64,000 nucleotides of DNA from Ralstonia soli (GCF_023955655.1 NZ_JAMXHT010000003.1:248001-312000); one strand, 5' to 3'; numbered from the stretch's first letter, positions 9,538 through 20,410 are shown. Notes: a model not told the origin generated them from the letters alone. Program-made: numbers and translations.

Positions 9538-12522
9538 ATGAAACGCATGTTGTTCAATGCGACGCAGCAAGAAGAATTGCGCGTCGCGATTGTCGACGGT
9601 CAGAAGCTGATCGACATCGACATCGAAACCGCCGGGCGCGAACAGCGCAAAGGCAATATCTACAAGGGTGTCATCACCCGCATCGAACCGTCGCTGGAAG
9701 CGTGCTTCGTCAACTACGGCGAAGAGCGGCACGGTTTTCTCCCCTTCAAGGAAGTCGCCCGCGCCTATTTCAAGGACGGCGTGGACGTGCGCAATGCGCG
9801 CATCCAGGATGCCCTGCGCGAAGGCCAGGAGCTGATCGTCCAGGTCGAGAAGGAAGAGCGCGGCAACAAGGGCGCCGCCCTGACCACGTTCATCTCGCTG
9901 GCCGGCCGTTATCTGGTGCTGATGCCAAACAACCCGCGTGGTGGTGGCGTGTCGCGCCGCATCGAAGGCGAAGATCGCCAGGAACTGCGCGAAACCATGG
10001 CGCAGCTGGAAGTGCCGGACGGCATGAGCATCATTGCCCGCACCGCAGGCATCGGCCGCTCGGCTGAAGAACTGCAGTGGGACTTGAACTACCTGATGCA
10101 GCTGTGGAAGGCCGTCGATGGCGCCGCCGTCGACAACAAGGCCCCGCTGCTGATCTATCTCGAATCCAGCCTGGTGATCCGCGCGATCCGCGATTACTTC
10201 CAGCCGGATATCGGTGAAATCCTGATCGATACGGACGATATCTACGATCAGGCCCGCGCCTTCATGAGCGTGGTGATGCCCGACAACATGAATCGGGTGA
10301 AGAAGTACCGCGACGACGTTCCCCTGTTCTCGCGCTTCCAGATCGAACACCAGATCGAATCGGCGTATTCGCGCATGGTCATGCTGCCGTCGGGCGGCGC
10401 GATTGTGATCGACCACACCGAGGCGCTGGTCGCCATCGACGTGAACTCGGCACGCGCAACCAAGGGCGCAGACATCGAGGAAACTGCCGCGCGCACCAAC
10501 CTCGAAGCCGCCGACGAAATCGCCCGCCAACTCCGCCTGCGCGACCTGGGCGGCCTGATCGTGATCGACTTCATCGACATGGAGTCGAGCAAGGCCCAGA
10601 AGGACGTCGAAACCCGCCTGAAAGACGCGCTGCGCCACGACCGCGCCCGCGTGCAGATGGGCAAGATCAGCCGTTTCGGCCTGATGGAACTGTCGCGCCA
10701 GCGCCTGCGTCCGTCGCTGTCGGAAGGCTCGCACGTCACTTGCCCGCGCTGTAACGGCACGGGCCACATCCGCGATACCGAATCGTCGGCCCTGCAGGTG
10801 CTGCGCATCATCCAGGAAGAGGCGATGAAGGAAAACACCGCCGCGATCCACTGCCAGGTGCCGGTGGAAGTGGCTGCGTTCCTGCTCAACGAGAAGCGCC
10901 CGGATATCAACCTGATCGAGACGCGCTTCAAGGTCAATGTGCTGCTGATCCCGAACAAGCATCTGGAGACGCCGCACTACAAGCTGGAGCGCCTGCGCCA
11001 CGACGATCCGCGCCTGGACGACAACAAGGCCAGCTACAAGATGGCCGAAGAGGCCGCCAAGGAACTGGAAGCCGACACCGCCTACAGCACCCGCAAGGAA
11101 GCTGCCAAGCCGCGCCAGGAAGCCGCCGTCAAGGGCATCACGCCGGAACAGCCGGCCCCCGTGTCGGTGCCGCGCGCTGAGCGTCCGGCCCGCACTGAAG
11201 CTGCGCCTGCTCCGCAAGCGCCGGCTCCGGTGCCTGCCCAGGGTGGCTTTGTTTCGTGGCTGAAGTCGCTGTTTGGTGCCAAGCCGGCTGAGCCGGTGGT
11301 CGCTGCGCCGGTTGATGCACCGAAGCAACGCACCGAAGATGGCAACCGCCAGGGCCGCGGCAATCGCCCGGACCGTGGCGGCCGTGGCCAGCGCGGTGAA
11401 CGTGGCGAGCGCCAAGGTCAAGGTCAGGGCCAGAATGGCCGCGACGGCAATCGCCAAGGCCGCGACCGCAACGAAGCCCGCGATGGCCAGCAAGGTCAAC
11501 GTGAAGGCCAGCGCGGTAACCGCGATCGCAGCCGCCAGCCGGCGCAGGTCGAAGGCGCCGTTCGCGAAACCGCTGAAGCCCGCCAGCCGCAGCAAGGCCA
11601 GGAAGCCCGCACCGAGGGCCAAGGCCGCCGCGAGCGCAACCAGGAGCGCCGCGAACGCCAGCCGCGTGAGAGCCGCGAAGGTCGTGAGCCGCGCGAACCG
11701 CGTGAAAACCGTGAGCCGCGTGAAGGCCGCGAGCGCGATCAACAAGCCAAGGAAGCCGCAGCCGCTACCGCGCCGGTAGCAGCCGAGAACCTGATCGACC
11801 AAACCGCTGCACCGCAAGTGCCGCAACCGCTGCTCGACACCACTGCCCCGGCAGAAGGCGCTGCGGCAGAAGGCGTTACCCCGGGTGCGGAAGGCAACGG
11901 TGAAGGTGAAGAACGCCGTCGCCGTGGCCGCCGTGGTCGCAACCGCTATCGCCGTGACCGCGAAGGTGCGGATGGCATGCGTGCAGAAGGTGAGGCCGAA
12001 GGTGCAGAGGGTGCAGAAGGTGCCGACGAAGCCATCGCTGAAATGCCTACGGAGCCTGCCGCGCCTGCAACCGTGACCGAGCCAGTGCACACGGCATCGT
12101 TCGCGCCAGTCGAGAACCCGGCTCCGGTCGTGCACGAGCCCGTGCATGCAGCCGAGGCTGTGGCGCCTGTTTCAGCCCTGCCGCCGGTGCAGCCGACGGA
12201 ACCCGTCGTTGCCGCAGCACCCGCCAAGGAAGTGGCCGAAGAGGCCATCGTGACGGCGTTTGCTGAAGTGCCGGCCCCGGTCAGCACGGTCGCCAAGGGC
12301 TCGCCGCTGCCGATCGAGACGCTGCAAAGCGTGCTAACCAACGCAGGCATGACGTGGGTCCACACGGATGCACAGAAGCTGCAGACGGCACAGGAAGAAG
12401 CTGCCCGCACCGTCACGCCGCCACGCGTGCCGCGTGAGCGCAAGCCGCTGCCGCCGATCCAGCAAGGCCCGATGGTTCTGGTCGAGACCAGCCGTCCGGC
12501 AGGTGGTACGGACCAGCAGTAA
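9538..12522 (+). CDS. rne: Ribonuclease E
   Basis: Endoribonuclease that starts mRNA decay, matures rRNA and tRNA, and scaffolds the degradosome. In the 994-residue protein, residues 1-510 hold the catalytic half: S1 domain (about 35-120), 5' sensor, and DNase I-like domain with the metal-binding Asp301 (AIDVNS) and Asp344 (VIDFID). The Zn-link CPRC is at 402-405. The C-terminal half is low complexity: a proline/alanine linker, an Arg/Gly/Gln-rich RNA-binding stretch (about 600-740), then Ala/Pro/Glu-rich sequence and a conserved-looking end ([15 protein letters not shown]). The start [15 protein letters not shown] follows the SD GAGGTTG; a longer in-frame start adds 10 poor residues. A terminator follows. 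Confidence 0.97.
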   Translation: MKRMLFNATQQEELRVAIVDGQKLIDIDIETAGREQRKGNIYKGVITRIEPSLEACFVNYGEERHGFLPFKEVARAYFKDGVDVRNARIQDALREGQELIVQVEKEERGNKGAALTTFISLAGRYLVLMPNNPRGGGVSRRIEGEDRQELRETMAQLEVPDGMSIIARTAGIGRSAEELQWDLNYLMQLWKAVDGAAVDNKAPLLIYLESSLVIRAIRDYFQPDIGEILIDTDDIYDQARAFMSVVMPDNMNRVKKYRDDVPLFSRFQIEHQIESAYSRMVMLPSGGAIVIDHTEALVAIDVNSARATKGADIEETAARTNLEAADEIARQLRLRDLGGLIVIDFIDMESSKAQKDVETRLKDALRHDRARVQMGKISRFGLMELSRQRLRPSLSEGSHVTCPRCNGTGHIRDTESSALQVLRIIQEEAMKENTAAIHCQVPVEVAAFLLNEKRPDINLIETRFKVNVLLIPNKHLETPHYKLERLRHDDPRLDDNKASYKMAEEAAKELEADTAYSTRKEAAKPRQEAAVKGITPEQPAPVSVPRAERPARTEAAPAPQAPAPVPAQGGFVSWLKSLFGAKPAEPVVAAPVDAPKQRTEDGNRQGRGNRPDRGGRGQRGERGERQGQGQGQNGRDGNRQGRDRNEARDGQQGQREGQRGNRDRSRQPAQVEGAVRETAEARQPQQGQEARTEGQGRRERNQERRERQPRESREGREPREPRENREPREGRERDQQAKEAAAATAPVAAENLIDQTAAPQVPQPLLDTTAPAEGAAAEGVTPGAEGNGEGEERRRRGRRGRNRYRRDREGADGMRAEGEAEGAEGAEGADEAIAEMPTEPAAPATVTEPVHTASFAPVENPAPVVHEPVHAAEAVAPVSALPPVQPTEPVVAAAPAKEVAEEAIVTAFAEVPAPVSTVAKGSPLPIETLQSVLTNAGMTWVHTDAQKLQTAQEEAARTVTPPRVPRERKPLPPIQQGPMVLVETSRPAGGTDQQ

Positions 12523-12571
12523 GCATCACATCGGCGGCGGGTAATCCAAACCCACGCCGATGCCTTGCCTG

Positions 12572-12595
12572 AGGGCGGCTTCGGCCGCCCTTTTT
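12572..12595 (+). terminator. Intrinsic terminator after rne
   Basis: Stem GGGCGGC / GCCGCCC (12573-12579 and 12584-12590) with a TTCG tetraloop, followed by TTTTT. It ends rne transcription 50 bp past the stop codon and separates rne from moaA. Confidence 0.85.
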
Positions 12596-12714
12596 CCTGT
12601 GCGCGACACGCGGAGTCTGAACTGTGCTCCCCGCATCAAACAGGGGCTGCGCTACACTCGACCTGTATCGAGCGCGAGCGCCCTGTCCTGTGGATTGATG
12701 CGCCGCACCACACC

Positions 12715-13845
12715 ATGACCGAAACCGTCATCCCCCTCTACGATCTGCGTGACATCCGTGATGGCCAGCACCACCGTGCCACGGTGCCCGCTGTGCCGGA
12801 CACGCTCGTCCCAGCACAGGGCCTGCTGACCGACACGCGTGGCCGCCGACTGCACGATCTTCGCATCTCCGTCACGGACCGCTGCAACTTCCGCTGCGTG
12901 TACTGCATGCCGAAGGACGTGTTCGACAAGGACTACCGCTTCCTGCGTCACTCGGAGCTGCTGTCGTTCGAAGAGATCGAGCGCATGGCGCGGCTGTTCA
13001 TCGAGCACGGCGTCGAAAAGATCCGCCTGACCGGCGGCGAGCCACTGCTGCGCAAGGACATTGAGCGTCTGGTCGAAATGCTGGCGCGCCTGACCACGAC
13101 GCAAGGCAAGCCGCTGGACCTGACGCTGACCACCAATGGCGCCCTGCTCGCACGCAAGGCGCAATCACTGAAAGATGCGGGCCTCACCCGCGTGACGGTG
13201 AGCCTCGATGGCATCGACGATGCGACGTTCCGCCGCATGAACGACGTCGATTTTGCCGTGAGCGAGGTGCTGCACGGTATCGAAGTCGCACAGAAGGTGG
13301 GCCTGGCGCCACTGAAGGTCAACATGGTCGTCAAGAAGGGCGACAACGAAGACCAGATCGTGCCGATGGCGCGCCACTTCCGGGGCAGTGGGATCATCGT
13401 GCGCTTCATCGAATACATGGACGTGGGCACGACCAACCACTGGGACATGCGCTCCGTCGTACCGTCGGCCGAGGTGGTCAAGCGTCTGTCGGCGGAGTTT
13501 GCGCTCGAGCCAGTGACGGCCAACTACAGCGGCGAGACGGCCGAGCGCTGGCGCTACGTCGATGGCGCGGGCGAGATCGGCGTGATCTCCAGCGTGACCC
13601 AGGCGTTTTGCCACGACTGCACCCGCGCGAGGTTGTCGACCGAGGGCAAGCTGTACCTCTGCCTGTTCGCAACCGAGGGTTTCGACCTGCGCGCGTTGCT
13701 GCGCGGCGGCGCGAACGATCTGGAACTCTCCAACGCGATCCGCACCGTCTGGCAGGGCCGAGCGGATCGCTACTCCGAACTGCGTGCCAGCGGTCAGGCT
13801 CAGCCGGCCGGGAGGCGCATCGAAATGTCCTACATCGGCGGCTGA
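12715..13845 (+). CDS. moaA: GTP 3',8-cyclase MoaA (molybdenum cofactor step 1)
   Basis: Radical SAM enzyme converting GTP to 3',8-cH2GTP in molybdopterin synthesis. The 376-residue protein has the radical-SAM CxxxCxxC at Cys57, 61 and 64 (CNFRCVYC), the GGEP motif ([11 protein letters not shown]), the second cluster motif [18 protein letters not shown], and the essential C-terminal Gly-Gly (MSYIGG). It has about 30 residues before the core compared with E. coli MoaA. The ATG before TETVIPLYD was chosen; the open frame upstream overlaps the rne terminator. mobA follows after 20 bp. Confidence 0.95.
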   Translation: MTETVIPLYDLRDIRDGQHHRATVPAVPDTLVPAQGLLTDTRGRRLHDLRISVTDRCNFRCVYCMPKDVFDKDYRFLRHSELLSFEEIERMARLFIEHGVEKIRLTGGEPLLRKDIERLVEMLARLTTTQGKPLDLTLTTNGALLARKAQSLKDAGLTRVTVSLDGIDDATFRRMNDVDFAVSEVLHGIEVAQKVGLAPLKVNMVVKKGDNEDQIVPMARHFRGSGIIVRFIEYMDVGTTNHWDMRSVVPSAEVVKRLSAEFALEPVTANYSGETAERWRYVDGAGEIGVISSVTQAFCHDCTRARLSTEGKLYLCLFATEGFDLRALLRGGANDLELSNAIRTVWQGRADRYSELRASGQAQPAGRRIEMSYIGG

Positions 13846-13865
13846 GCCCGCCCGTGTCCAAATCA

Positions 13866-14480
13866 ATGATCCCAACATCCGACATCACCGGCCTGATCCT
13901 GGCTGGCGGCCGGGGCAGCCGCATGGGCGGCGTCGACAAGGGCCTCCAGACATTCCGCGGCGCGCCGATGGCGATGCACACATTGATGCGCCTGTCGCCC
14001 CAGGTCGGCCACGTGCTCATCAACGCCAATCGCAACCTGGCCGCGTACGAATCGTTCGGCGTGCCGGTCGTGGTGGATTCAGTGCCGGACTTTGCCGGGC
14101 CGCTGGCGGGCATCCTGGCCGGGCTGGAGCAATGCCAGACGCGCTATCTGCTGACCGCTCCGTGCGATTCGCCGTTCGTGCCGACCGACCTCGCCGCCAA
14201 GCTTTCGCAGGCCATGGAAGACGCCAACGCACGCATCGCCATGCCGGTAACAATGGAACCGGATGCGCATGGCGATGCGCGCCGTCAGGTGCAACCGGTG
14301 TTCTGTCTGATCGACACCCTGTTGGTCGATGATCTGATCGCCTACCTGCAGAGCGGTGGCCGCAAGATCGAAACCTGGACGGCCCGCCACCCGACGGTGG
14401 ACGTGCTGTTCGACGACAGCGCCGCCTTCGCCAACATCAATACGCTGGAAGAACTGCACCAGTTGGCCGAGCGCCGCTAG
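13866..14480 (+). CDS. mobA: Molybdenum cofactor guanylyltransferase MobA
   Basis: Links GMP to molybdopterin to give the bis-MGD cofactor of oxidoreductases such as nitrate reductase. The 204-residue protein opens with the nucleotidyltransferase signature LILAGGRGSRMGGVDKGL and has the APCDSPFVPTDL motif with the metal-binding Asp. A GTG four codons upstream (13854) is an alternative start. It is the middle gene of moaA-mobA-moeA. Confidence 0.93.
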   Translation: MIPTSDITGLILAGGRGSRMGGVDKGLQTFRGAPMAMHTLMRLSPQVGHVLINANRNLAAYESFGVPVVVDSVPDFAGPLAGILAGLEQCQTRYLLTAPCDSPFVPTDLAAKLSQAMEDANARIAMPVTMEPDAHGDARRQVQPVFCLIDTLLVDDLIAYLQSGGRKIETWTARHPTVDVLFDDSAAFANINTLEELHQLAERR

Positions 14481-14524
14481 AGCGCCGTCAGAGCACCAGC
14501 GGCCATCCGATTCCCACCGACGTC

Positions 14525-15814
14525 ATGACCACCCTCGCCTCCGTCGTCTCCTGCCTGTCCGATTACGATCCGAACGCGCTGCCTGTGGCACAGGCGCAAG
14601 CCATCATGCGCGGCTTCGTGCAGCCCGTAAGCGGCGTTGCGCGCGTGCCGATCCGCAGCGCACTCGACCGCGTGCTGGCCGAAGATGTGCTGTCGTCCAT
14701 CGACGTCCCTTCGCACGACAATTCGGCCATGGACGGCTTTGCCTTTGCGAGTGCCGAACTTGCGCTGGGTGATGGGGATCTCTCCCTGCGCGTGATCGGC
14801 ACGGCGTACGCGGGTGTCGCCTTTGATGGCGCGCCGGGTGCGGGCGAAGCCGTGCGCATCATGACCGGCGCAGTCATGCCCACAGGCTGCGATACCGTCA
14901 TCCCGCAGGAATTCACGCAAAGCAAGGATGACGACCGGTCTAGCGTTCGCTTTGCCCGCGACGCCGTGCGCGCCGGCGACAACCGCCGCCTGCGCGGCGA
15001 AGACCTCGCCCGTGGCAGCGCCGCGCTGTCTGCCGGCCGCACGCTGCGTCCCGCCGATATCGGTCTGCTCGCCTCGCTGGGTATCGCCGAGGTGTCGGTG
15101 CGACGCAGGCTGCGTGTGGCGTTCTTCTCGACCGGCGACGAACTGCGTTCCATTGGTGAACCACTCGACGCCGGCTGCGTGTATGACTCCAACCGCTACA
15201 CGCTGCACGGCATGCTCTCACGACTGGGCGTGGAGCTGCTCGACATGGGCGTCGTGCGCGACGACCCGGCCGCGCTGGAAGCGGCCTTCCGCACCGCCGC
15301 CGAAAACGCCGATGCGATCATCACCTCAGGCGGCGTGTCCGTCGGCGAGGCCGATTTCACCAAGCAGATGATGGCCAAGCTCGGCGATGTGACGTTCTGG
15401 AAAATCGCCATGCGCCCAGGCCGGCCGATGGCCTTCGGCCGCATCTCCTCGAACGGCCGCAGCGCGTTCCTGTTTGGCCTGCCAGGCAATCCGGTGGCGG
15501 TGATGGTGACGTTCTATCACTTCGTGCGCGGCGCGCTGCTCCACATGATGGGCGCCACCGACGGCGGAGCACCGCTGGTGCCGGCTGTGAGTGCGACGCC
15601 GATTCGTAAACGCCCGGGCCGTACGGAGTATCAGCGAGCGATCGCCGCGCTAAACGATCGCGGCCAACTGGAGGTGCGCCTGACCGGGCAGCAAGGCTCA
15701 GGCGTGCTGCGTTCCATGAGTGAAGCAAACTGCTTTGTTGTCCTCACCCACGAACAGGGCCAGGTCAACGCGGGCGATCCCGTGCAGGTACTCCTGTTCG
15801 ATGGCCTGATCTGA
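14525..15814 (+). CDS. moeA: Molybdopterin molybdenumtransferase MoeA
   Basis: Inserts molybdate into adenylylated molybdopterin, the last step of Mo-MPT formation. The 429-residue protein has the MoeA N-terminal domain (DVPSHDNSAMDGFAF, MTGAVMPTGCDTV), the MoCF-binding domain III (VAFFSTGDEL, YDSNRYTLHGML, ITSGGVSVGEADF, MRPGRPMAFG, FLFGLPGNPVAVM) and the C-terminal beta barrel. It is full length and 44 bp after mobA in the same direction. Confidence 0.95.
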   Translation: MTTLASVVSCLSDYDPNALPVAQAQAIMRGFVQPVSGVARVPIRSALDRVLAEDVLSSIDVPSHDNSAMDGFAFASAELALGDGDLSLRVIGTAYAGVAFDGAPGAGEAVRIMTGAVMPTGCDTVIPQEFTQSKDDDRSSVRFARDAVRAGDNRRLRGEDLARGSAALSAGRTLRPADIGLLASLGIAEVSVRRRLRVAFFSTGDELRSIGEPLDAGCVYDSNRYTLHGMLSRLGVELLDMGVVRDDPAALEAAFRTAAENADAIITSGGVSVGEADFTKQMMAKLGDVTFWKIAMRPGRPMAFGRISSNGRSAFLFGLPGNPVAVMVTFYHFVRGALLHMMGATDGGAPLVPAVSATPIRKRPGRTEYQRAIAALNDRGQLEVRLTGQQGSGVLRSMSEANCFVVLTHEQGQVNAGDPVQVLLFDGLI

Positions 15815-15968
15815 AGGGCTGGCGATCGCCGCCCTTGCGCGGGTTGCAACACCGCATGCTGTCGGTTTTTTGCGTCACCCACGGGGCGCGGGTATCGGCG
15901 CCTCGGTCGATTCGCTACACTTTGCGCCAGTTTGAATGCTTTAAGCTTGCCCGAGCTTACGTAATGCC

Positions 15969-16253
15969 ATGATGAAAAAGGAGATCGTGTACCTCCACCC
16001 CGCCCACACCGCGCGTGCGCTGATGTTGGTATACCTGTGTTTCTCGCTCCCCATCGTGGGATTGTTCTTCTTTACCGGCTTCGTTCGCACGGGCGAATTG
16101 CCAGCCATTGCCATTCTGAGCGGCTTGATCCTGAATGCGCTGATCGGCTTTGGTGCGCTTTGGCTGGCATGCCATGCGTATAACTGGGTGGCCGCGCGCT
16201 TTGGCGGCATCGAGATTGCGCTGCGCGACGTGCCGGAAGAATCGGAAGCCTGA
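15969..16253 (+). CDS. Small two-helix membrane protein, function unknown
   Basis: 94 residues with two hydrophobic segments, about 18-38 (ALMLVYLCFSLPIVGLFFF) and 47-70 (AIAILSGLILNALIGFGALWL), then a short acidic tail. No motif I recognise. The ATG at 15972 is an alternative start. TACACT at 15916-15921 may be its -10 element. It is followed by an intrinsic terminator, supporting a real gene. It may be transcribed with moeA or alone. No function can be assigned. Confidence 0.75.
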   Translation: MMKKEIVYLHPAHTARALMLVYLCFSLPIVGLFFFTGFVRTGELPAIAILSGLILNALIGFGALWLACHAYNWVAARFGGIEIALRDVPEESEA

Positions 16254-16275
16254 CGGGCCAATGCGATCCAGAAAG

Positions 16276-16303
16276 AAGGGGCGGAAGATTCCGCCCCTTT
16301 TCT
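16276..16303. terminator. Bidirectional intrinsic terminator between the small membrane protein and rmuC
   Basis: Stem GGGGCGGA / TCCGCCCC (16278-16285 and 16290-16297), loop AGAT, flanked by A-rich sequence on the left and TTTTCTTTT on the right. It stops the plus-strand gene at 16253 and probably the minus-strand rmuC transcript. Confidence 0.8.
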
Positions 16304-16327
16304 TTTGCCCTCGCCTGCGCCGGTGAC

Positions 16328-17812
16328 TTATTCAGTCTCCGCCTCATCATCCTGCGCCACCGTGGTTTCCAACCCCAGCACGTTCTGCGCGGATTCGCTC
16401 GGCAACGCCTCCACGGCCTTGAGCTTGCGATTCATCTGGCGCGTGCGTACCTCGGCCTGCTCAATGTTGCTGACGGCCCGCTCAAGCGTCTTCTTGGTTG
16501 CAGCCAGCACGTCGCCGAACTTGCCGAACTCGCTCTTCACCGCGCCCAGCACTTGCCAGACCTCGCTCGAACGCTTCTCCAGCGCCAGCGTGCGGAATCC
16601 CATCTGCAGACTGTTCAGGATGGCGGTGAGCGTGGTCGGGCCCGCCACCGTCACCCGGAACTTGCGCTGCAGCTCGTCCGTCAGGCCCGGGCGGCGCAGC
16701 ACTTCGGCGTAGAGGCCTTCGGTCGGCAGGAAGAGAATGGCGAAGTCGGTCGTGGCCGGCGGCGCGATGTACTTCTCCTGGATGGTCTGCGCCTCCTTGC
16801 GCACCGCGACTTCCAGTTCGCGGCTGGCGGCGGTAGCGGCTTCTGCGTCGGCGCGCTCCTGCGCATCGAGCAGGCGCTCGTACTGCTCCTTGGGGAACTT
16901 GGCATCGATCGGCAACCAGACAGTGGCGTCGCGGTCGGCGTCGGTCTTGCCGGGCAGGCGGATGGCGAACTCCACCCGCGCCCCGGTACCACGCACGGTT
17001 TCGACGTTCTTGTCGTACTGCTCGGGGGTGAGCATCTGCTCCAGCAGCATCTCGAGCTGGACTTCGCCCCAGGTGCCACGCGTTTTCACGTTGGTCAGCA
17101 CCTTCTTCAGGTCACCCACGCCTTGCGCTAGCGCTTGCATTTCGCCCAGACCGCGGTGCACCTGTTCCAACCGGTCAGACACCAGCTTGAACGACTCGCC
17201 CAGGCGCTGCTCGAGTGTGGCGTGCAGCTTCTCGTCGACGGTGCGGCGCATCTCGTCGAGCTTGGTCGCGTTGTTGGCCTCGATGTCCTTGAGCTTCTGC
17301 TCAAGCGTGGCGCGCACCTCCGCCAGGCGGCGCTCGTTGCCCTCGCCCAATTGGGCGAGCTGCTGCTGCATCGTCTCGCCAAAGCGGCGCAGCGCGTTGC
17401 CCTGCTCTTCGCGTGCCTGCTGGGCCTGCTGCTGCAGGCTCTGGCGCACGGCTTCAAGTTGGTGGGTGTTGGTCTCCGTCAGCTTGGTGAGCTGTTGCGC
17501 GAAGGTGTCGATCTGGTTGTTCTGCAACGTGGCGACGCTGGTGAGCTGCGTGGCCAGCACCTGCTGGAACTGGCCGAGTTGCTGCGTCACATCACTGCGA
17601 CCAATGCGGGCGGTTTCGGCAATCTCGCCGCGCAGTTCGCGCTCGATGCGTTCGTTGCCGCGCACAAGCTCCCGCATCAACCCGTCCTGCAGTGCCGCGA
17701 GCATCGGCGACACGTCATTCGCTGCGGGGCGTGACACGCCACGCCAGATCAGCGCGCACAGCGCGGCCACCACAACCACGCCCAGCAACGTCAGTAAAGC
17801 CATCCAATCCAT
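16328..17812 (-). CDS. rmuC: DNA recombination protein RmuC
   Basis: RmuC proteins limit DNA inversions and rearrangements and carry a nuclease-like core. The 494-residue protein has an N-terminal membrane anchor (about 5-25, LLTLLGVVVVAALCALIW), a long Gln/Glu-rich coiled coil (about 60-220) and the RmuC domain (about 230-440, including TRGTWGEVQLEMLLEQML and FLPTEGLYAEVL). Length and order match the family. It is 12 bp upstream of the end of the following gene's reading direction partner (the ghrB-like gene lies just upstream on the same strand). Confidence 0.93.
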   Translation of the reverse strand: MDWMALLTLLGVVVVAALCALIWRGVSRPAANDVSPMLAALQDGLMRELVRGNERIERELRGEIAETARIGRSDVTQQLGQFQQVLATQLTSVATLQNNQIDTFAQQLTKLTETNTHQLEAVRQSLQQQAQQAREEQGNALRRFGETMQQQLAQLGEGNERRLAEVRATLEQKLKDIEANNATKLDEMRRTVDEKLHATLEQRLGESFKLVSDRLEQVHRGLGEMQALAQGVGDLKKVLTNVKTRGTWGEVQLEMLLEQMLTPEQYDKNVETVRGTGARVEFAIRLPGKTDADRDATVWLPIDAKFPKEQYERLLDAQERADAEAATAASRELEVAVRKEAQTIQEKYIAPPATTDFAILFLPTEGLYAEVLRRPGLTDELQRKFRVTVAGPTTLTAILNSLQMGFRTLALEKRSSEVWQVLGAVKSEFGKFGDVLAATKKTLERAVSNIEQAEVRTRQMNRKLKAVEALPSESAQNVLGLETTVAQDDEAETE

Positions 17813-17824
17813 ATCAGCGTTCGA

Positions 17825-18826
17825 TCAAGAAGACGCGCGCTGCGTCAGCGCGTCCGGGTTCAACAGGTTGGGCGGCTGCCCAGCGCACGGGCCGAAGCCG
17901 AGCGCCGCAATCAGGTTGTCGGCGGCCAGGTTGGCCATGCCAAGGCGCGTGCCGAACGTGGCGCTGGCGATGTGCGGCGTGAGCGCCACACGCTCCGCTT
18001 CCAGCAGCGCCGGGTGCACGGCCGGTTCGCCCTCGTACACATCGAGGCCCGCGGCGAAGATGCGTTGCTCGGCCAGCGCCTGCGCCAGTGCCGCGTCATC
18101 AACGATGCCGCCACGCGCAAGGTTGACCAGCGTGGCCGTCGGCTTCATCTGCGCAAGCTCTGCCGCGCCGATGGCGTGGTGGCTTTCCTTGGAATACGGC
18201 AGCACCAGCACGAGGTGATCAGCCTGCTTCAGCAGGTCTTCCTTGCTGACATAGGTGGCGCGCGTGTCCTGCTCGACTTCGGGAGAGAGCCGGCTGCGGT
18301 TGTGATAGATCACGCGCATCGAAAAGCCGCTCGCACGTCGCGCCAGCGCCTGGCCGATGCGGCCCATGCCGAGAATGCCCAACGTGCTGCCATATACCTC
18401 TGCGCCGAGGAACGCGTCATACGTCCAGCGCTTCCATTGGCCGGCGCGCAGCCAGTGCTCGGATTCGGTGACGCGGCGCGCGGCAGCCATCAGCAAGGCC
18501 CAGCCGAAATCGGCCGTGGTCTCGGTCAGGATGTCGGGCGTGTTGGTGGCCAGGATGCCCGCGCGCGTCATCGCAGCCAGATCAAAGTTGTTGTAGCCGA
18601 CCGCCATGTTGGCCACCGCACGCAGGGTCGGCACACGGGCGATCAGATCGGCGTTGATGGTGTCCGCCGCATTGGCAAGCAACCCGACACGGCCCTGCAG
18701 GCGCTCGGCCAACGCTTCGGGCGGATAGACGACATCCGCCTGGTTGTCGATCACATCGAAGGTTTCGCGCAGGCGCTCCAGCACTTCGGGAAACATCGCG
18801 CGAGTGACAAGGATTCCGGGTTTCAT
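17825..18826 (-). CDS. ghrB: D-2-hydroxyacid dehydrogenase, GhrB-like (glyoxylate/hydroxypyruvate reductase)
   Basis: NAD(P)H-dependent reductase of glyoxylate, hydroxypyruvate or 2-ketogluconate, cytosolic. The 333-residue protein has the Rossmann motif GILGMGRIGQALA, the catalytic Arg in NLARGGIVDDAAL, Glu in VYEGEP and His in LTPHIASAT. Start MKPGILVTRAMFPE chosen; the upstream 12 residues overlap the antiporter gene. The substrate is not determined by sequence, so the symbol is a best family match. It lies between an antiporter gene and rmuC on the same strand. Confidence 0.85.
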   Translation of the reverse strand: MKPGILVTRAMFPEVLERLRETFDVIDNQADVVYPPEALAERLQGRVGLLANAADTINADLIARVPTLRAVANMAVGYNNFDLAAMTRAGILATNTPDILTETTADFGWALLMAAARRVTESEHWLRAGQWKRWTYDAFLGAEVYGSTLGILGMGRIGQALARRASGFSMRVIYHNRSRLSPEVEQDTRATYVSKEDLLKQADHLVLVLPYSKESHHAIGAAELAQMKPTATLVNLARGGIVDDAALAQALAEQRIFAAGLDVYEGEPAVHPALLEAERVALTPHIASATFGTRLGMANLAADNLIAALGFGPCAGQPPNLLNPDALTQRASS

Positions 18827-18845
18827 ACGCTCAGCACACGTTCGG

Positions 18846-20255
18846 TTAGCGGAAGAAGACAAAGGTCATCAGCACGAAGATCGGCACGAGAATGCCCACC
18901 GACCACAGCATGTAGCCGAAGAAACTGGGCATCTGCAAGCCACGGCTTTCGGCGATGGCCTTGACCATCAGGTTGGGCGCGTTGCCGATGTAAGTGTTCG
19001 CGCCCATGAACACCGCCGCTGCGGAGATGGCCGCCAGCGTGGATGCGCCCTCGCTCATCAGCATGCGGGCGTCGCCGCCGGCGGTGTTGAAGAACACCAG
19101 ATACGTTGGCGCATTGTCGAGGAACGATGACAGCAGCCCCGTTGCCCAGAAATACATCGCATTGTTCGGCTGGCCCGCGCTATCGTTGACCAGATGCACG
19201 ATGCCCGCAAACGGGCCGTCCACACCCGCCTTCAGCATCGCAATCACCGGGCCGATCGTGATGAAGATGCCGGCGAACAGCTTGGCCACCTCCAGGATGG
19301 GCTCCCAGTTGAATTCGTTGCCGGCACGCGCGCTGCGCGGCGTGAGCCACAGCGACAGCAACGCGATCAGGATCAGGCCGATATCGCGCACGACGTTCTG
19401 CAACAGCACTTCGGTGCCCATCACGTGGAAAACGATGCCTGGCTTCCACAGCCCGCTCATCAGCACGAGCCCCAGGATGCCAGCAAGCAGCACGAAGTTG
19501 ACGTTGCCTTCCAGGCGCAGCGGGCCGGCATCGTCAGGTGTGGCGTCGGTGATGTTGGGCAGCTCTTCCTTGCCCGTGCGATAGAAATAGCTGTCAATGA
19601 CGAAGAAGATAGCCAGCAGCAGTACCCACATCACCAGTGTCTGGCGCCAGAGATACTGGGTAGTCCAGAAGAAATCGACGCCCTGCAGAAAACCGAGGAA
19701 CAGCGGCGGGTCGCCCAGTGGCGTAAGCGCGCCACCGGCATTGGCCACCAGAAAGATGAAGAACACGACGACGTGCGCACGGTGCCGGCGATCCTCGTTC
19801 GCACGCAGCAGCGGGCGGATCAGCAACATGGCGGCGCCGGTCGTCCCCATGATGCTGGCGAGGCCCGTACCCAGTGCGATCAAGCCCGTATTGAGCTTGG
19901 GTGTGCCGTGCAGATTGCCGCGGATGCAGATGCCGCCCGCCACCACGTACAGCGCGGCGATCAGCGCAATGAAGGGGATGTACTCCGCAAGCGCGGCATG
20001 GTTGATGGACGCAATGGCCGATTCCGCGCCGAATGCCATGCCAAACGGCACTAAAAACGCCAAGGCCCAACCCGCCGCGATCTTGCCGTAATGCGCGTGC
20101 CACAGCTTGGGTACCACAAGCGGCGCAATGGCAATCGAGAGCAGGATGCCCGCAAAGGGCACTCCCCATAGCACAGACAACTCCGCGCCGTTCACATCGG
20201 CGGCGCGCGCCAGGCCACAGACAAACAGGAAGACAAGGGGCCAGAGGCGTTTCAC
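18846..20255 (-). CDS. nhaD: NhaD-type Na+/H+ antiporter
   Basis: Inner-membrane sodium:proton antiporter of the ion transporter superfamily. The 469-residue protein begins with a signal-like hydrophobic segment (MKRLWPLVFLFVCGLARA) and has about 11-13 further hydrophobic segments, with family features NAGGALTPLGDPPLFLGFLQGVDF and the C-terminal FMGANTYIGNAPNLMVKAIAE. The start is GTG (20253-20255), supported by an upstream AGGAG. Ion specificity is inferred from the family. Confidence 0.88.
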   Translation of the reverse strand: MKRLWPLVFLFVCGLARAADVNGAELSVLWGVPFAGILLSIAIAPLVVPKLWHAHYGKIAAGWALAFLVPFGMAFGAESAIASINHAALAEYIPFIALIAALYVVAGGICIRGNLHGTPKLNTGLIALGTGLASIMGTTGAAMLLIRPLLRANEDRRHRAHVVVFFIFLVANAGGALTPLGDPPLFLGFLQGVDFFWTTQYLWRQTLVMWVLLLAIFFVIDSYFYRTGKEELPNITDATPDDAGPLRLEGNVNFVLLAGILGLVLMSGLWKPGIVFHVMGTEVLLQNVVRDIGLILIALLSLWLTPRSARAGNEFNWEPILEVAKLFAGIFITIGPVIAMLKAGVDGPFAGIVHLVNDSAGQPNNAMYFWATGLLSSFLDNAPTYLVFFNTAGGDARMLMSEGASTLAAISAAAVFMGANTYIGNAPNLMVKAIAESRGLQMPSFFGYMLWSVGILVPIFVLMTFVFFR

Positions 20256-20410
20256 GTAGGCGTTCTCCTAAGCGTTGGCGCACACCGCAAACGCAGTCGC
20301 GCCACACAAACAAAGACGCCAGTGTAAACGCCTGAGTCCTGTCGCCCCACAAACGTCCACACATCTTTGACAGGGCAACCGGCCCCGTGCGAGCCGCCTC
20401 GACAAGCCGA

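Noticed and set aside
9253-12147. 964-codon open frame antisense to rne
   Set aside because: It mirrors rne, whose catalytic motifs are unmistakable. Very GC-rich codons leave the opposite strand free of stops, and the translation is low complexity with no recognisable family.
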